From assembly GCA_964539665.1 (NCBI GenBank), contig CAZIKB010000007.1, positions 20,251 to 84,250 on the forward strand: 64,000 nt of DNA. Direction: 5' to 3'. The position numbers were made by a program, and so were the translations under genes. Numbering within the stretch: position 1 is the first letter of the stretch; every line of letters begins with the position of its first letter. The notes under the pieces are model-generated. The model was not told where the DNA came from. It made no database searches and saw nothing but the letters and a program-made list of their open reading frames with translations. Below, one piece after another: positions 9,331 to 17,230 of the stretch. Source of the stretch: CAZIKB01 sp964539665 (lineage in GTDB: Bacteria > Zhuqueibacterota > Zhuqueibacteria > Oceanimicrobiales > Oceanimicrobiaceae).

Positions 9331-9587
9331 TGCCCGTTTACAAATATAAATCCTTTGAAGAAGCCGAAAGGGCGCTCTGGAATTTTCATCCTGATGAAGC
9401 CTATTTTGAAAGAGTAGCTGAACTATGGGAATTCGCAAATAAGCTCAATCCTATTAGCTATCCACCTGGTATCTTCAAATTTCGAAATATAGAAGAAGCC
9501 AATAGACACCGTGAAAAAGTGGAACTTGAGCATGCAAGAAAAATCAGGTTGGAAAGAAGTAAGAATAAACATTATCCGAAAGATTAA
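9327..9587 (+). CDS. Small partner of the nucleotidyltransferase
   Basis: The protein has 86 residues and overlaps the nucleotidyltransferase gene by four bases. It is hydrophilic and charged, with a pattern KYKSFEEAERALW ... PDEAYFERVAELWEFA ... FRNIEEANRHREK. I recall such short proteins beside AbiEii-like nucleotidyltransferases, which suggests a two-gene toxin-antitoxin-like unit. No catalytic motif is visible. By analogy this would be the antitoxin or cofactor, although its place after the enzyme gene is the less common order. Confidence 0.65.
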   Translation: MMPVYKYKSFEEAERALWNFHPDEAYFERVAELWEFANKLNPISYPPGIFKFRNIEEANRHREKVELEHARKIRLERSKNKHYPKD

Positions 9588-9589
9588 AT

Positions 9590-10654
9590 ATGAGTAAAAA
9601 CCTCTCTCCAGAAAACTTCGCCCATTGCCCATTGCCCATTACCGCTCACGATACCATCCAGCTCAGCCACGGCAGCGGCGGCAAAATGATGAACAATCTC
9701 ATCAGCAAACTCTTTCTTTGGGCGTTTGATAATCCTACTCTCAACAAGCTGGATGACCAGGCCGTGCTGGATATTAATGGTCAGCGTTTGGCTTTCAGCA
9801 CCGATTCATTTGTGGTGGATCCTATCTTTTTTCCGGGCGGAGATATCGGAGAATTGGCAGTGAACGGCACAATCAATGATGTGAGTATGAGCGGAGCCAA
9901 ACCACTTTTTCTCAGCGCGGGCTTTATTATTGAGGAAGGTTTCTCTTTAGAGGAGCTTAAGAAAATCGTCGAATCCATGCAGTTCGCGGCTAAAAACGCC
10001 GGAGTTGCCATTGTCACCGGCGATACCAAAGTCGTTAATAAAGGCAAGGGTGACAAGGTCTTTATCAACACAGCAGGCATCGGATTAATTGAGCACGATT
10101 TTGTGCTCAGTTCAGAAAACCTGCTGCCCGGCGACGTGCTGCTGCTAAACGGAAGTCTCGCCGATCATGGCATGGCTATCCTTTCGCGCCGCGAGGGATT
10201 AGCATTTGAGACTCCGATTGCGAGCGACACGGCCGCATTAAATGGGCTGGTTGAAGAAATACTACAAACTGGCGGCGACAAAGTACACGCAATGCGCGAT
10301 CCAACCAGGGGAGGTCTGGCAGCGACTCTAAATGAATTCGCTGAGGCTTCGAAGGTTGGCATTCAAATAAAAGAAGCTCAAATTCCAATCAAAGAGCCGG
10401 TAGCTGGCGCGTGTGAAATTCTTGGTCTTGATCCCCTGTATGTAGCAAACGAGGGGAAACTGGTGGCGGCTGTCGCACGCGAGAAAGCAGAAGACGTGCT
10501 TAAAACAATGAGAAAACATCCATTGGGCCGTGATGCGGTTAAGATCGGCGAAGTCGTGAAGGAAAAGCCCGGCCTGGTAACCATGCAAACCCGCATCGGC
10601 GGCTGGCGCATCGTGGATATGCTGGTTGGAGAACAGTTGCCGAGAATTTGTTAA
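9590..10654 (+). CDS. hypE: HypE, [NiFe]-hydrogenase maturation (carbamoyl dehydratase)
   Basis: The protein has 354 residues and the PurM/AIRS-like fold of HypE. Visible motifs are LSHGSGGKMMNNL near the N-terminus, STDSFVVDPIFFPGGDIG, NGTINDVSMSGAKP, GDTKVV and RDPTRGGLAATLNE. It ends in PRIC; the C-terminal cysteine is the residue that receives a carbamoyl group from HypF and is dehydrated to thiocyanate, the source of the cyanide ligands of the NiFe site. The first 20 or so residues are extra and are partly encoded by a short CCCATTG repeat, so the true start may be later. No hypABCDF or hydrogenase gene is in the window. Its relation to the neighbouring cytochrome genes is unknown. Confidence 0.93.
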   Translation: MSKNLSPENFAHCPLPITAHDTIQLSHGSGGKMMNNLISKLFLWAFDNPTLNKLDDQAVLDINGQRLAFSTDSFVVDPIFFPGGDIGELAVNGTINDVSMSGAKPLFLSAGFIIEEGFSLEELKKIVESMQFAAKNAGVAIVTGDTKVVNKGKGDKVFINTAGIGLIEHDFVLSSENLLPGDVLLLNGSLADHGMAILSRREGLAFETPIASDTAALNGLVEEILQTGGDKVHAMRDPTRGGLAATLNEFAEASKVGIQIKEAQIPIKEPVAGACEILGLDPLYVANEGKLVAAVAREKAEDVLKTMRKHPLGRDAVKIGEVVKEKPGLVTMQTRIGGWRIVDMLVGEQLPRIC

Positions 10655-10749
10655 TATTTTGTACTCAAAGAACCTCACTATTTCTCACAAATTATTTATT
10701 TTACATGCCTTATACTCCGATAACAATATAATGCTAACCTGAATTATTC

Positions 10750-10889
10750 ACCGCAGAGGTCGCAGAGTTTAAATAATATCAAATAATTACAGGAATTAAT
10801 AACTTGAAAATTTCTATTAAACTTCTATTTAAAAATATTGTTTTTAAATTTCATAAAAACAGCTCTGCGACCTTTGCGCTCTCTGCGGT
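10750..10889. repeat. Inverted-repeat element (CCGCAGAG family)
   Basis: The left arm ACCGCAGAGGTCGCAGAG at 10750-10767 is matched in inverse orientation by CTCTGCGACC...CTCTGCGGT at 10863-10889, which holds an extra nine bases in the middle. The arms enclose about 95 bp of AT-rich DNA. It has the form of a small non-autonomous dispersed repeat. The right arm lies inside the 5' coding part of the following NHL gene. Confidence 0.6.
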
Positions 10890-11943
10890 TTATGAATTAA
10901 TCAGGCTAAAGAATATTAAATATAAAACTGTCTTCATCTGGTTAGTTTTTGGGACCTTCACTGTCCAACCCACGCAACATTTTGCCCAGGAATTGTCGGA
11001 AAACGCCCGGCAGGTCGCTAAAAGTCCATTTAGAATTCGCTGGGTAGAACAAATCCCGGCAATCGGTGCAACAAAAAAGAATACAAATATCATTAAGCGC
11101 ATATTTAAAATTATTGTTGGTGAAAAGAAGCAAAATTTAATCCGGCCATTTAATGCTTTATCTACAGATGACAATTTGATCTGGATTCTGGATCAGGGCA
11201 GCCAGTTTCTTACTCGCATTGATCGGGAAAAAGAAAAGATGAAAATATTTAAATCGAAACAGTATCCTGCATTCCCGTCATTAGTCGATATGTGTATTTG
11301 GAAATCGGATGTCATCCTTTTCACCGACTCCAAGCTGAATAAAGTATTCTTTCTAAAAAGTAAAGCCAAGTCGCCCGAAATACTAAATAATCATCTACAA
11401 ATCAATCAACCGACTGGCATTGCTTATTCGAATCGGACGCAGCAAATATGGGTGGCTGAGACTGCCGCTCATAGACTGGTGGTTCTGAACGAGAAGGGCA
11501 ATTTGGTGAAATACGTGGGAACGCGCGGAACAGAGCCGGGTGAATTTAACTTTCCAACTTTCCTGTGGATTGACCAATTTGGTTTTATTTACATTGTTGA
11601 TTCTTTGAATTTCAGGGTACAGGTCTATAATCCAGAAAGTGAATCCTTCACAGTATTTGGCGAGCTTGGGGATGCGACTGGCTATTTTGCCCGTCCAAAA
11701 GGGATTGCCACGGACTCCTATGGTCATATTTATATCGTGGACGCCTTATTCAATACGGTTCAAATTTTTAATAGAAAAGGTGAGTTCCTGGATAATTTTG
11801 GAAAACAGGGTCGGGGGATTGGAGATTTTTGGCTGCCGGTTGGCATATTTATTGCGAAGAATAATCGGATTTTTGTCGCAGATAGTTTCAACGCACGCAT
11901 TCAGATATTTGAACTGCTTTACGGAGAAGAAAATGAAAATTAG
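10804..11943 (+). CDS. NHL-repeat beta-propeller protein, exported
   Basis: The frame opens at a TTG (10804) and gives 379 residues. A hydrophobic export segment (TVFIWLVFGTFTVQ) ends near AQELSEN. The body is a six-bladed NHL propeller, with blades ending in patterns such as IWVAETAAHRLVVLNEKG, IYIVDSLNFRVQVYNPES and IYIVDALFNTVQIFNRKGEF. NHL propellers bind proteins or ligands and are common beside OmcS-type cytochrome genes in Geobacter. Residues about 20-29 are encoded by one arm of the inverted repeat at 10750-10889, so the N-terminus has been altered and the true start is uncertain. The gene overlaps the next cytochrome gene by 11 bp, so they form one unit. Confidence 0.8.
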   Translation: MKISIKLLFKNIVFKFHKNSSATFALSAVYELIRLKNIKYKTVFIWLVFGTFTVQPTQHFAQELSENARQVAKSPFRIRWVEQIPAIGATKKNTNIIKRIFKIIVGEKKQNLIRPFNALSTDDNLIWILDQGSQFLTRIDREKEKMKIFKSKQYPAFPSLVDMCIWKSDVILFTDSKLNKVFFLKSKAKSPEILNNHLQINQPTGIAYSNRTQQIWVAETAAHRLVVLNEKGNLVKYVGTRGTEPGEFNFPTFLWIDQFGFIYIVDSLNFRVQVYNPESESFTVFGELGDATGYFARPKGIATDSYGHIYIVDALFNTVQIFNRKGEFLDNFGKQGRGIGDFWLPVGIFIAKNNRIFVADSFNARIQIFELLYGEENEN

Positions 11944-13627
11944 AATGTTGATGATGGTTTTAAATGTCCTTTTCATCGCGAACATTGTTTTACCCCAGTC
12001 TATTGTCAACACGGTGCATAATTTATCGGTGAGTGGATCGGGCACAATTAGAGCGAGCAGCGAGAGGGAAATTTGTGTTTTTTGTCATACGCCCCATAGC
12101 GGCAGTCCCCGCAAACCGTTATGGAATCGACCGGATGCCGGTTTTAATTACACCCTGTATTACAGTTCAACCATTCAGGCTTCGTCCGGACAACCCGATG
12201 GCTCGTCCATATTGTGCCTTTCCTGTCACGATGGAACCATCGCACTTGGAAATGTCATCAGCCGCAATAATCCAATTACTTTTAGCTCAGGCGTCACCAC
12301 CATTCCGTCTGGCAAGAGCAACGTCACCACCGATTTATCGGACGACCACCCGATTTCCTTTGTTTACAATTCAGCCCTGGCGTCAGCAGACGGTGAATTG
12401 GTGCATCCCTCCACTTTGAATGGCCTGGTAACCTTAGAAAATAATAAATTGCAGTGTACATCCTGTCATGATCCGCATAGCAATGCCATCGGTGATTTCT
12501 TAGTGGTTTCATCCCAGAATTCGGCATTATGCTTGTACTGCCATGACCGGGATTACTGGAACAGCTCGAGACATAGAACCTCAAATGCCACCTGGAATGG
12601 TTCCGGAAATGACCCCTGGTTTCATACGCCTTATTCAAATGTTGCTAACAATGCTTGTGAGAATTGCCACAATCCACATACGGCTGGCAATGATGAACGA
12701 CTCAGGAATTATCACGCTGAGGAAAGTAACTGTCTTAATTGTCATAACGGCAACGTGGCAAATGAGGATATTCAGGCCATGTTATCTAAGCAATATACGC
12801 ATGATGTCTACGGTTACAACCAGATCCACGATCCGGAAGAAAATAACATTGTCCAGAATAAACATGTAGAGTGCGAGGATTGCCATAATCCTCATGCCGC
12901 CAGAACGGGCTCGGCCTCCGCTCCAAATGCCAGTGGTATGTTAGAAGGCGTCAAAGGTGTGAATTCAGCGGGCAATTCGGTTGAGCCGATTCAGTTTGAA
13001 TATGAGTTGTGCTACCGCTGCCATGCTGATAGTCCAGATAAGCCGGGTAGTCCAACGTCACGCATAATTGAACAAAATAATGTGCGGTTGGAATTTGATT
13101 TAAGTAATCCTTCCTACCATCCGATTGAAGGTCCTGGCAAAAACACCAATGATCCTACTTTGATTTCACCGCTAACAGAATCAAGCGTAATATATTGTAC
13201 GGACTGTCATGCCAGTGACGGCTCTGGCTCGCCAGCAGGACCGCACGGTTCGATTTATCCACAAATATTAAAATATCAATTCAACAGAATCGACAATGTC
13301 CAGGAATCTTACCAAACGTATGAGCTATGTTATCAGTGCCATAACCGTAATTATCTCATTAATGGTAACAATCCCGTGAGTAGAAAAGTTCATAAAAAAC
13401 ACGTCCTCGGTGTAAAGACCTCCTGTAACATATGTCACGATCCGCACGGTGTTAGCAGTTCTCAGGGCAATTCCACGAATAATTCGCATTTAATCAATTT
13501 TGATACTTCTGTAGTTTCACCAGATCCGAATTCAGGTAGACTGGAATTTGAGGACCAGGGTGAATTCAAAGGTCAATGTTATTTGGAGTGTCATGGTAAA
13601 AAACATGCTCCAAAGGATTATAAGTAA
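11933..13627 (+). CDS. Dodecaheme cytochrome with OmcE-like N-terminal domain
   Basis: The ATG at 11933 follows GGAGAAGAA and opens a clear signal peptide (MLMMVLNVLFIANIVLPQ), so longer in-frame starts are rejected. The 564-residue protein has eleven CXXCH motifs and one CX3CH (CYLECH) at the end. The first four motifs (CVFCHTPHS, CLSCHDGT, CTSCHDPHS, CLYCHD), with PLWNR and DDHPISFVYN between them, reproduce the layout of the tetraheme OmcE-like filament proteins of this island. The other eight motifs form an added C-terminal part ending in CYLECHGKKHAPKDYK, which closely matches the end of the giant cytochrome at 23800. It is probably periplasmic or extracellular, and is coupled to the NHL gene before it. 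It could be a filament cap or branch, which is inference. Confidence 0.85.
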   Translation: MKIRMLMMVLNVLFIANIVLPQSIVNTVHNLSVSGSGTIRASSEREICVFCHTPHSGSPRKPLWNRPDAGFNYTLYYSSTIQASSGQPDGSSILCLSCHDGTIALGNVISRNNPITFSSGVTTIPSGKSNVTTDLSDDHPISFVYNSALASADGELVHPSTLNGLVTLENNKLQCTSCHDPHSNAIGDFLVVSSQNSALCLYCHDRDYWNSSRHRTSNATWNGSGNDPWFHTPYSNVANNACENCHNPHTAGNDERLRNYHAEESNCLNCHNGNVANEDIQAMLSKQYTHDVYGYNQIHDPEENNIVQNKHVECEDCHNPHAARTGSASAPNASGMLEGVKGVNSAGNSVEPIQFEYELCYRCHADSPDKPGSPTSRIIEQNNVRLEFDLSNPSYHPIEGPGKNTNDPTLISPLTESSVIYCTDCHASDGSGSPAGPHGSIYPQILKYQFNRIDNVQESYQTYELCYQCHNRNYLINGNNPVSRKVHKKHVLGVKTSCNICHDPHGVSSSQGNSTNNSHLINFDTSVVSPDPNSGRLEFEDQGEFKGQCYLECHGKKHAPKDYK

Positions 13628-13666
13628 ATCAATTGCCCGGTAAAAAAAGCCAGTCGGGTAAACTTT

Positions 13667-13728
13667 GGGTGTTCACGCTTTAGCGTGTTATTCCCTCTCC
13701 ACCCGGCAAGCTGAAGCTTGAACACCCC
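13667..13728. repeat. Dispersed inverted repeat (TGTTCACGCTTTAGCGTG family)
   Basis: The left arm GGGTGTTCACGCTTTAGCG (from 13667) is matched by AAGCTGAAGCTTGAACACCCC (13708-13728) read in reverse complement, with about 18 bp between them. It lies 40 bp after the dodecaheme stop codon and could fold in RNA. There is no T-tract, so I call it a repeat rather than a terminator. Confidence 0.6.
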
Positions 13729-13815
13729 GATTTCCACCGGTCATTAATCACTGAATTCAGGTCCCCTTTACATCCCTGGTGAATGCGTTAAAATTACCCA
13801 CGATATTAATAATAT

Positions 13816-13848
13816 CGCCAAATGGCGCAGTAAGTGTGCCATTTGGCG
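13816..13848 (+). promoter_or_regulatory. Proposed enhancer (UAS) pair for the sigma-54 activator
   Basis: Two near-perfect dyads, CGCCA-AA-TGGCG at 13816-13827 and TGCCA-TT-TGGCG at 13837-13848, have centres exactly 21 bp apart, so they lie on one face of the helix. The same half-sites at the same spacing recur at 33805-33837 and 36969-37001, each upstream of a sigma-54-type promoter. Here the nearest promoter is about 480 bp downstream, with a palindromic repeat in between. Binding by the NtrC-type protein at 33889 is inferred. Confidence 0.5.
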
Positions 13849-13963
13849 CAGTTAATTTGATTGTTTTTGAAATTATTCACGTTCTTACACTTGTAAATGG
13901 GAAATAAATCCACACTCACATCAGTTTTGTCTATCCTGCAAATATTTTATTTAATAATAAGAT

Positions 13964-14084
13964 TACTGTTCAGCCTGTCATTCTAACAGAATCTTGTTTG
14001 ACTTCAAATTGGTCTCATTTTAGCAAAAATGTACTAACCTTAAAAAAGATCCTTACAGGATGACAGAAACAGGCTGAACAGTTA
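13964..14084. repeat. MITE-like inverted repeat (CTGTTCAGCCTGTCATTC family)
   Basis: TTACTGTTCAGCCTGTCATTCT at 13963-13984 is matched in reverse complement by AGGATGACAGAAACAGGCTGAACAGTTA at 14057-14084. The element is about 120 bp, has no coding capacity and carries arms of about 20 bp. It lies between the proposed enhancer at 13816 and the promoters at 14329 and 14637. Confidence 0.6.
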
Positions 14085-14328
14085 CATTATAAGTATTTAC
14101 AACGGCAGAATTATCAAATATTGAAATGTTAGAGCAATGAACACTATCCCTCAAACTCTCAGATTTGATTAGCCTAATATTTCCTATATTTGAGAAGATT
14201 CACAGCATTCTTTTCTTGTAATTAAGAAATGTTCACAACTGTAACTTCTCGTTCATCAAGCAAGGTAAACGACTAAATCTTTTTGTGTTAGTCCAATTTT
14301 AGTGGTCGTTAGCCTGGACTTTCCGCCG

Positions 14329-14343
14329 TGGCATAATACTTGC
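14329..14343 (+). promoter_or_regulatory. Sigma-54 promoter, distal
   Basis: TGGCAT-N5-TTGC matches the -24/-12 consensus (TGGCAC-N5-TTGC) except for one base, with correct spacing. It is 420 bp before the tetraheme cytochrome gene at 14765. A transcript from here would carry a long leader, because no convincing gene lies in between. Confidence 0.55.
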
Positions 14344-14636
14344 CTGATTCATGACAAATAAGAAAAAACCACGCAAAAGCTATCCAGGTATTTTCCCCGA
14401 TTATTTTACATGATGTGAAAAGTCGCAAACACCGAGGTTTAGCAGCAAACTATCAATTACGAGTTCTCTTGATTGGTAGTATGGAATGAAGAACTGAGAT
14501 ATTGAACAGCAATGTATTGTACAGCGGAGAAACATTAATTCAGACTAAGACACATTAAATTTCCGGAAAACATTTTCAAATCTATATAACTTGTTGATAT
14601 TATTAAACGGAATATTTGTTTAAGAAAAATTAAACA

Positions 14637-14651
14637 TGGCACATCAATTGC
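14637..14651 (+). promoter_or_regulatory. Sigma-54 promoter of the tetraheme filament operon
   Basis: TGGCAC-ATCAA-TTGC is an exact -24/-12 consensus, followed by T. The start of transcription would be near 14663, about 100 bp before the ATG of the tetraheme cytochrome gene. It probably drives the run of same-strand genes up to 21310. Confidence 0.75.
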
Positions 14652-14764
14652 TTAACTGACAATTATTTTAAAACTCTCTTTGTGATTAAATTCCATTGAG
14701 TAGGCAAAGGGAATAATTAACCATTTATTTTATTCACATTTTTAGTAAACATCTTGGAGGAACC

Positions 14765-15385
14765 ATGAAAAAATTAAGCGCTCTATTTCTAACAGTCGCA
14801 TTTTTAGTAGCGATGTCGGGAGTCAGCTTAGGGCAAATAACAGGGACAGATCACGATTTCAAGAACAAGTCCTGGAACTCATCTGGCAAAATTTGTATCG
14901 TGTGCCATACGCCGCATAATTCCGATCAGACGGTGACAAATTCGCCTCTTTGGAATCACGAAGTCACGGCAGCGACATTCACTCTTTACAGCGGTACCGG
15001 TACTCTGGACGCAACTGTCGGACAACCAGATGGAGTTTCAAAATTATGCCTTAGCTGTCATGACGGCACCGTAGCCATGGATAATTTTGGCGGTGCAACA
15101 GGTGGAACAGATTTGATGGCAGGCAGTGAAAAGCTTGGAACGGATTTAACTAATGATCACCCTGTTTCATTCACCTACAATACCGCTCTGGCCAATACAG
15201 ATGGCGAACTGCATGATCCATCTACGACTAATTCCGGGTTGGGTAGCACAATTGACGCAGACATGTTATTCAGCAGCAAATTAGAATGCGGTTCTTGTCA
15301 CGATGTCCATGATAATACCAATGGCAAGTTTCTGATTATGGCCAATTCGGCAAGTGCAATGTGCTTAACATGTCACAATAAATAA
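14765..15385 (+). CDS. OmcE-like tetraheme cytochrome, candidate extracellular filament subunit
   Basis: A 206-residue exported protein (signal peptide ending SLGQ) with a strong ribosome site TGGAGG. It has four heme motifs: CIVCHTPHN, CLSCHDGTVA, CGSCHDVHD and CLTCHNK. Other marks of the OmcE/OmcS family are HDF before heme 1, PLWNH between hemes 1 and 2, and NDHPVSFTYN between hemes 2 and 3. The mature chain holds ten histidines by my count: four proximal and six that could be distal ligands. Members of this family in Geobacter and archaea assemble into heme-stacked extracellular wires in which a neighbour supplies one heme ligand. Polymerisation here is inferred from the family. It is the first gene after a perfect sigma-54 promoter. 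Confidence 0.85.
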   Translation: MKKLSALFLTVAFLVAMSGVSLGQITGTDHDFKNKSWNSSGKICIVCHTPHNSDQTVTNSPLWNHEVTAATFTLYSGTGTLDATVGQPDGVSKLCLSCHDGTVAMDNFGGATGGTDLMAGSEKLGTDLTNDHPVSFTYNTALANTDGELHDPSTTNSGLGSTIDADMLFSSKLECGSCHDVHDNTNGKFLIMANSASAMCLTCHNK

Positions 15386-15520
15386 CTCATTTAATAATTA
15401 TCAAAATCATTTAATACTAAACTTATATTATTTCTCTGGTTTAAAATTATTCCCTTTGCCAGTCTTATTAAATTAAAATAATTGTTTCTAATGTTGAATT
15501 TAAATTCATGGAATGACAGT

Positions 15521-16636
15521 ATGCGAGACAAAACAGGATTAATAATTTGCAGTTTACTTCTCTTTTTTATCATTTTTGTGGGTTGTTCGGCGAAACTGAA
15601 CAAACCTGTAAATCAGGATAATCTCATAATTTATCCATCCCCCCCGGATACAACTCGTATTCAATATTTAACCAGTATCAGTACGTCTGATGATGTTGCT
15701 AAGAAGCGTTCATCATTTACCAAATTTGTTGTCGGTGAAAATGAATCCCAGAGGATAGTTAAACCTTATGGATTAGCCATTAAAAATGGCAAGCTATATG
15801 TCTGTGACACCATACTTGGCGGTCTGGAAATCATTGATCTGGTCAGTGGGGAATTTAAATATTTTACACCCAGCGGATTAGGTGAGTTAAAGAAGCCGAT
15901 AAATTGTCACGTTGATGAGGATGGAAATTTATATGTGGCGGATGCTAAACGCCGGCAAATTGTCGTGTTTGATGAGAACGGCAAATATATTAATAGTTTT
16001 GGCAATGCTGCTGATATCAAACCCACAGATGTTTTTGCTTATCAGGATAAATTGTGGGTGATTGATTTAAATAATCACATGGTGAAAGTCTATTCAAAAG
16101 ATAATTATGAACTTTTGAATTCTTTTCCAAACGCTTCAGTGGATTCGCCAGAATACTTACGTTCACCTACAAATTTGCATGTAATTGACGATAAAGTTTA
16201 TGTGAGTGATATTGGCGATTTCAAGATAAAGATTTTTACGACAGATGGCGAGTTCATTAGCGCAATTGGAAGTTATGGCCGAAACATGGGGCAATTTGTG
16301 CGGCCAAAAGGGATTGCTGTGGATAATAATCTAAATCTGTTTGTGGTAGACGCTGGTTTTGATAATGTGCAGATATTTGGTGCTGACGGCAGCTTGTTAA
16401 TGTTTTTCGGCGGCAGCTATAAAAAACCCGGCGATATGTGGCTGCCGGCAAAAGTGATTGTGGATTATGATAATTTAGAGTATTTCGAAAAGTATGTGCA
16501 TCAGAGCTTCAAACTGAAGTACTTAATTTTTGTAACCAATCAGTATGGTCCAGACAAAATAAATGTCTATGGTTATGTAGGGCCGGAGATGGGACCACGA
16601 CCGTCAAAAGAACGCATAACCAGAAAAAGGGGTTAG
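15521..16636 (+). CDS. NHL-repeat propeller lipoprotein
   Basis: The ATG at 15521 is chosen because it gives a normal lipoprotein signal (MRDKTG...FFIIFVGC with Cys at the lipobox). The frame stays open upstream to a TTG at 15482. The mature protein is a six-bladed NHL propeller with blades such as LYVADAKRRQIVVFDENG, LWVIDLNNHMVKVYSKD, VYVSDIGDFKIKIFTTDG and LFVVDAGFDNVQIFGADG. Its N-terminal stretch (PPDTTRIQYLTSIS) matches that of the NHL lipoprotein at 32307. The gene lies between the filament gene and the conduit genes. A role as scaffold or assembly factor on a membrane face is likely but not shown. Confidence 0.82.
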   Translation: MRDKTGLIICSLLLFFIIFVGCSAKLNKPVNQDNLIIYPSPPDTTRIQYLTSISTSDDVAKKRSSFTKFVVGENESQRIVKPYGLAIKNGKLYVCDTILGGLEIIDLVSGEFKYFTPSGLGELKKPINCHVDEDGNLYVADAKRRQIVVFDENGKYINSFGNAADIKPTDVFAYQDKLWVIDLNNHMVKVYSKDNYELLNSFPNASVDSPEYLRSPTNLHVIDDKVYVSDIGDFKIKIFTTDGEFISAIGSYGRNMGQFVRPKGIAVDNNLNLFVVDAGFDNVQIFGADGSLLMFFGGSYKKPGDMWLPAKVIVDYDNLEYFEKYVHQSFKLKYLIFVTNQYGPDKINVYGYVGPEMGPRPSKERITRKRG

Positions 16637-16662
16637 GTTATAATTTGGGATATTAAAATTGG

Positions 16663-17226
16663 ATGTGGAACACCATAGTCAGGAATATACAAATTTTCTG
16701 TTTGCTGACGACAATAGTCACTTTGATTACTTGTTCACCTGAAGGTCGGCGTAAAATATACAGAACCCTGTTTGATGGTGTCCCGGCGCCAGAAACGAAT
16801 GTAGAAGTTGTGGCAGATTCTTTAGTAAGTTCAGATTCAACGACTGGTTTATCGAAAAAGATTGAACCTGAGTGGAATTTACATCCGCCATATCAGGACA
16901 AAGAATGTGATACCTGTCATAATAGAAGTCGGGGTAATTTATATATCGAAACTCAGCCCGCGCTTTGTTACAATTGCCACGATGATTTTAAAGAAACATT
17001 CGCTTTTTTACATGGACCGGTTGCGTCTGGCTACTGTACAAAATGTCACAGTCCACATAAATCCCAGAATCAAAAATTACTACATCGTAAAGGCCAGGAA
17101 ATTTGCTTTTATTGTCACGAACCAACAACGGTATTTCAGAATGAAGCCCATGACGGAATTGAAGAATTTCTTTGTACCGAATGTCATAATCCTCATGGTG
17201 GTGAGGAGCGATTCTTATTTAACTGA
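16663..17226 (+). CDS. Pentaheme cytochrome lipoprotein of the first conduit
   Basis: A 187-residue protein with a lipobox (TIVTLITC), the sequence FDGVPAP shortly after it, and five CXXCH motifs (CDTCHNR, CYNCHDD, CTKCHSPHK, CFYCHEP, CTECHNPHG). The alternation of CxxCHxPH with CxxCH is the doubled-CXXCH cytochrome c3-like pattern. The matching gene in the second conduit is 29585-30472, which has nine motifs and a similar FFDEVP segment. It lies directly before the barrel gene (4 bp apart), so it is a good candidate for the periplasmic-side or surface partner of the porin. Confidence 0.82.
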   Translation: MWNTIVRNIQIFCLLTTIVTLITCSPEGRRKIYRTLFDGVPAPETNVEVVADSLVSSDSTTGLSKKIEPEWNLHPPYQDKECDTCHNRSRGNLYIETQPALCYNCHDDFKETFAFLHGPVASGYCTKCHSPHKSQNQKLLHRKGQEICFYCHEPTTVFQNEAHDGIEEFLCTECHNPHGGEERFLFN

Positions 17227-17230
17227 GTGA

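Noticed and set aside
11639..11932. Longer N-terminus for the dodecaheme cytochrome
   Set aside because: The extension overlaps the NHL gene by 300 bp and lacks export features. The ATG at 11933 has a ribosome site and signal peptide.
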